From Flavipsychrobacter sp. (GTDB taxonomy: Bacteria; Bacteroidota; Bacteroidia; Chitinophagales; Chitinophagaceae), in NCBI GenBank assembly GCA_024508935.1, contig JANINW010000014.1, positions 81,920-145,919 of the forward strand: a stretch of DNA of 64,000 bases, in the 5' to 3' direction. Shown piece by piece: positions 61,446 through 64,000 of this stretch. Every line of letters begins with the position of its first letter. Within the stretch, counting starts at the first letter, position 1. A program made the translations under genes and the position numbers. The notes under the pieces were generated by a model, which was given only the letters and a program-made list of their open reading frames with translations, searched no databases and was not told the origin of the DNA.

Positions 61446-62591
61446 ATGTTCAGGAAATTATATCTACTTATCGCCACACTTTTGTGCTTTAATACCGTTT
61501 TTGCGCAAGAAGATAGCAGTCATTTACGCATCAGCCTGCTTACCTGCGGGGTAGGCGATGAAATATGGGAAACGTTCGGTCATACAGCTCTCAGAGTTAC
61601 AGATAGTGTAGCCGGTACCGATAATGTATATAACTATGGCACTTTTGGTTTCGATAATGATTTCGAAATAAAATTTATGCGTGGTAAGTTGTTGTATTAC
61701 GTCTCCTATTATCCTTTCAGTTCTTTTATGGAAGAATATGTAGAAGCAAAACGTAGTGTGCAGGAGCAGGTATTATTGCTGAGCGGGGATAAAAAAATAG
61801 AATTATATAATTTCCTGATAGAAAACGCTAAGGACGAAAACAAATACTATAAGTACGATTTCTTTTTCGACAACTGCGCTACCCGTATTCGCGATGTATT
61901 TCCACGTTCACTGGATGGCCAGTTTAAGTTTGCCCAAGTATTGCCGCCCGGGCATAAACTAACCTTTCGCGATATCATCAACCAATATTTTTATAAAGTA
62001 CATTTCGAGCGTTTTGGTGTAAACCTGCTGCTGGGTAGCAGGATAGATAAGGTGATGACCAACGAGGACATTATGTTCCTGCCCGATTTTTTGCGCGATG
62101 GTATTACCCATGCAACACTCAATGGTAAACGTATCTCTACAGACCCGGTATTGCTGGAGCCCGGTTCTGAATTTAAGCCGGCAGGTACCAACTGGATGCT
62201 GGTAATGACATTTATTACAGGCTTACTCACTATCATTGGTTTGGTATATAAACCCTTGCTTCCGTTAGGCAAAATAATGAGCTTCCTGATGCTGCTGGTC
62301 ACCGGCTTGCTGGGTTGCCTGATGCTGGTTATGTGGTTGGGTACCGACCACCAGGGTTGCCAGAACAATTACAATGTACTATGGGCACTTCCCACCAATC
62401 TTTTCCTGGCTTTTGCACCCAAAAGAAATAAAAGCCGGTATGCAGTGCTTGCAATTATATTGATGGGTATAGCGTTAGTGTTGCATATTCTGAATGTACA
62501 GGCGTTACCATTATATGAACTATGGCCCTGGTTACTGGCATTATTGTTTATATATGGTAGTATTTACAGGAAGGGTAAACTAAAAGCATGA
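61446..62591 (+). CDS. DUF4105 / Lnb-type membrane protein
   Basis: The 381-aa protein (ATG 61446; a TTG 9 bases upstream is less likely) has a signal peptide (residues 1-20, VFAQ), an extracytoplasmic domain of the DUF4105 family, and five C-terminal membrane segments between about 252 and 375. The DUF4105 core has a likely catalytic pair: His46 in ETFGHTALRV and Cys144 in FFFDNCATRIRD, the arrangement of NlpC/P60-like transferases. This domain is, as I recall, the N-terminal part of Lnb, the lipoprotein N-acyltransferase found in Bacteroides, so this is a good candidate for that activity. Its stop overlaps the next start. Confidence 0.78.
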   Translation: MFRKLYLLIATLLCFNTVFAQEDSSHLRISLLTCGVGDEIWETFGHTALRVTDSVAGTDNVYNYGTFGFDNDFEIKFMRGKLLYYVSYYPFSSFMEEYVEAKRSVQEQVLLLSGDKKIELYNFLIENAKDENKYYKYDFFFDNCATRIRDVFPRSLDGQFKFAQVLPPGHKLTFRDIINQYFYKVHFERFGVNLLLGSRIDKVMTNEDIMFLPDFLRDGITHATLNGKRISTDPVLLEPGSEFKPAGTNWMLVMTFITGLLTIIGLVYKPLLPLGKIMSFLMLLVTGLLGCLMLVMWLGTDHQGCQNNYNVLWALPTNLFLAFAPKRNKSRYAVLAIILMGIALVLHILNVQALPLYELWPWLLALLFIYGSIYRKGKLKA

Positions 62592-63424
62592 CGGAGACCA
62601 TAAAAATAGAGACAGGATTATTCCCCTTGCTTACCTACAACAAGGCGGGGACCGGTAACGCAATAGTACTGCTGCATGGCTTCCCCGAAAGCCGTAAACT
62701 ATGGGATAAGGTAGTGCCTTCATTAGCGGATTATTTCAAGGTTATAGTACCAGATATACCCGGTAGTGGAGAGAGCGTGTTTAAAGGAGATGACGTGAGC
62801 ATGGAGCAACTGGCAGAGAGTATAGCCCTGGTGCTGGAACATGAGCATATTGAGGAGGTAGTAATTGCAGGCCATTCAATGGGAGGGTATGTAGCATTAG
62901 CATTTGCGGAGCGTTATAAACAAAAAGTTAAAGGTCTTTGCCTGATACACTCCAATGCATCAGCAGATGATGATGCGAAAAAGGAATTAAGACGTAAATC
63001 CATAGAACTGATAAAGAAAGGCGGAAGGGACGCATTTATCCGGCAGATGATACCCAATCTTTTTTCCGGAGCCTTTAAAACACAGCATCCTGAACTATTG
63101 GAAGCCAATATTAGCGAAGGTTTAAAGCTGGAAGGCCGGTCGCTCATTGCTTTTTACAATGCGATGATAAACAGGCCTGACAGGCTTTGTATCTTAGAGA
63201 GTGCCGCTTTCCCGGTACAGTGGCTGGCTGGTAAAGAAGATACCATAGCTCCACCGTCCAAAATGTTGCAACAATCTATGCTCGCAAGCATTAACTTTGT
63301 ATCAGTGTACCCCGGGGTTGCCCATATGGGCATGCTCGAAAATCCCGAAAGGATGAGCGGGGATATACTGGAATTTGCGGCATATTGTTTTAGTAATAAA
63401 CCGAAACATGTAGATGCTAAATAA
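62588..63424 (+). CDS. Alpha/beta hydrolase
   Basis: The 278-aa protein has the epoxide-hydrolase-like pattern LLHGFPESRKLWDKV and DIPGSGES, the nucleophile elbow AGHSMGGYVAL (Ser near residue 99), the acid in LAGKEDTIAPP (near 219), and the histidine in PGVAHMGMLENPERM (near 247). With a serine nucleophile it is an esterase or lactonase type rather than an epoxide hydrolase. The ATG overlaps the stop of the DUF4105 gene by 4 bases (ATGA), and its own 3' end overlaps the next gene by 11 bases. Confidence 0.88.
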   Translation: MTETIKIETGLFPLLTYNKAGTGNAIVLLHGFPESRKLWDKVVPSLADYFKVIVPDIPGSGESVFKGDDVSMEQLAESIALVLEHEHIEEVVIAGHSMGGYVALAFAERYKQKVKGLCLIHSNASADDDAKKELRRKSIELIKKGGRDAFIRQMIPNLFSGAFKTQHPELLEANISEGLKLEGRSLIAFYNAMINRPDRLCILESAAFPVQWLAGKEDTIAPPSKMLQQSMLASINFVSVYPGVAHMGMLENPERMSGDILEFAAYCFSNKPKHVDAK

Positions 63425-64000
63425 GCGCTTATATTTATTTATTGGGTTCCTGCTGCTTTCAGTAGTATGCTCAACCCATGTATATGCTACGCATATAGTG
63501 GGAGGGGAGCTGACATACAAATGCCTTGGCGGGGATAAGTACCAGGTAACACTGGTTATTTATGAAGACTGCCTGAACGGTGAACCCGATGCCATAGCCC
63601 AGGATACCCCCGCTTATATTGGTATTTTTACCAAGAACGGTGGCCTCACCCAATATTCGTCCGACTCCATCCGGCCATCATCTAATGTATTGGTACCGCC
63701 CAATTTTAGTAATAGCTGTGTAAACAATCCGCCGGCTACCTGCCTGAGAAGGGTCACATTCAACAAAACGTATACCTTGCCTGCCAATGGTGTGGGATAC
63801 AGGGTAATATATGTGCGATGCTGCCGTAATGCCAGTATCCTGAACCTGAACCGCCCGAGCGAAGTGGGGGCAACTTTCTTCTGCGATATACCACCTACAC
63901 CATCAGGACAATGTAATAACAGCGCCTATTTTAAAAATACGCCACCGCAGATCATTTGTATTAATAATCCGCTGGTATATGACCATTCTGCAACTGACCC
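63414..64000 (+). CDS. Large surface protein of the gliding-motility/T9SS type, N-terminal part only
   Basis: An ATG at 63414, inside the end of the hydrolase gene, opens a frame that runs to the window edge (195 codons). It has a signal peptide (MLNKRLYLFIGFLLLSVVCS and on, ending near VYA) and the mature start THIVGGELTYKCLGGDKYQVTLVIYEDC, a beta-rich, cysteine-containing segment that begins many very large Bacteroidota surface proteins which end in a gliding-motility type (type B) sorting domain. The rest, including any PKD-like repeats and the sorting domain, lies outside the window. Confidence 0.75.
   Translation, partial: MLNKRLYLFIGFLLLSVVCSTHVYATHIVGGELTYKCLGGDKYQVTLVIYEDCLNGEPDAIAQDTPAYIGIFTKNGGLTQYSSDSIRPSSNVLVPPNFSNSCVNNPPATCLRRVTFNKTYTLPANGVGYRVIYVRCCRNASILNLNRPSEVGATFFCDIPPTPSGQCNNSAYFKNTPPQIICINNPLVYDHSATD

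Overview
The window reads as chromosomal DNA of a Bacteroidota bacterium, most likely of the class Chitinophagia (family-level placement is inference). Supporting signs: no Shine-Dalgarno motifs ahead of the starts; several promoters of the Bacteroidota form TTG-N20-TAnnTTTG (clearest before rpsJ and sdhC); a protein with a type IX secretion (T9SS) C-terminal signal and the start of a large 'gliding-motility' type surface protein; a three-gene sdhCAB operon with a single cytochrome b subunit; a DUF4105/Lnb-like lipoprotein-processing candidate; a DUF4175 giant protein; and a receiver-less sigma-54 activator in an lptE-secG operon. Almost everything is housekeeping. I see no tRNA, rRNA, CRISPR array, prophage or classical insertion sequence.

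Layout. 1-6.6 kb: the tail of an FAD-dependent oxidoreductase, then minus-strand genes for a small unknown protein, sucC, a DUF72 protein, a TfoX-like protein, a methyltransferase and the glycolytic pair gap-pgk. 6.7-7.1 kb: a small membrane protein. 7.1-13.5 kb: a minus-strand operon miaB - sigma-54 activator - lptE - TPR-like protein - secG - mltG, joining tRNA modification with envelope assembly. 13.6-17.1 kb: an active/inactive pair of M16 peptidases. 17.2-17.9 kb: a HAD phosphatase. 17.9-22.4 kb: six tightly packed minus-strand genes (EamA transporter, ilvE, GNAT, PhzF-like, DinB-like, phosphodiester glycosidase-like) divergent from a MocR-type regulator. 24.0-35.0 kb: an arylsulfotransferase-like protein, a MutS2 without its Smr domain, a DUF4175 coiled-coil membrane protein, a small membrane protein, a thioredoxin-like protein, rarA, a DUF2007 protein and a dihaem cytochrome c.

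35.3-47.7 kb: the S10-spc ribosomal cluster rpsJ to rplO, then secY and map, closed by a terminator that overlaps the map stop codon. The usual followers (infA, rpsM, rpsK, rpsD, rpoA, rplQ) are not here. Several hairpins lie between genes inside the cluster, at least two of them terminator-like. 47.7-51.5 kb: topoisomerase IB, a DUF6600-type secreted protein with a 42-bp tandem repeat, and a PQQ-type sugar dehydrogenase lipoprotein. 51.7-57.8 kb: an abundant-looking secreted beta-rich protein with an A/C-only style leader, an alpha/beta hydrolase, ddl, a PASTA protein, a T9SS cargo protein, a rhodanese and an unknown protein. 57.9-61.4 kb: sdhCAB. 61.4-64.0 kb: the Lnb-like protein, another hydrolase and the truncated surface protein.

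The most unusual object is inside miaB: a 534-bp, in-frame block (12221-12754) that encodes a DUF559 endonuclease-like domain and is bounded by 34-bp GC-rich imperfect inverted repeats. It looks like a mobile or formerly mobile element that lives inside an essential-type enzyme without breaking its reading frame.
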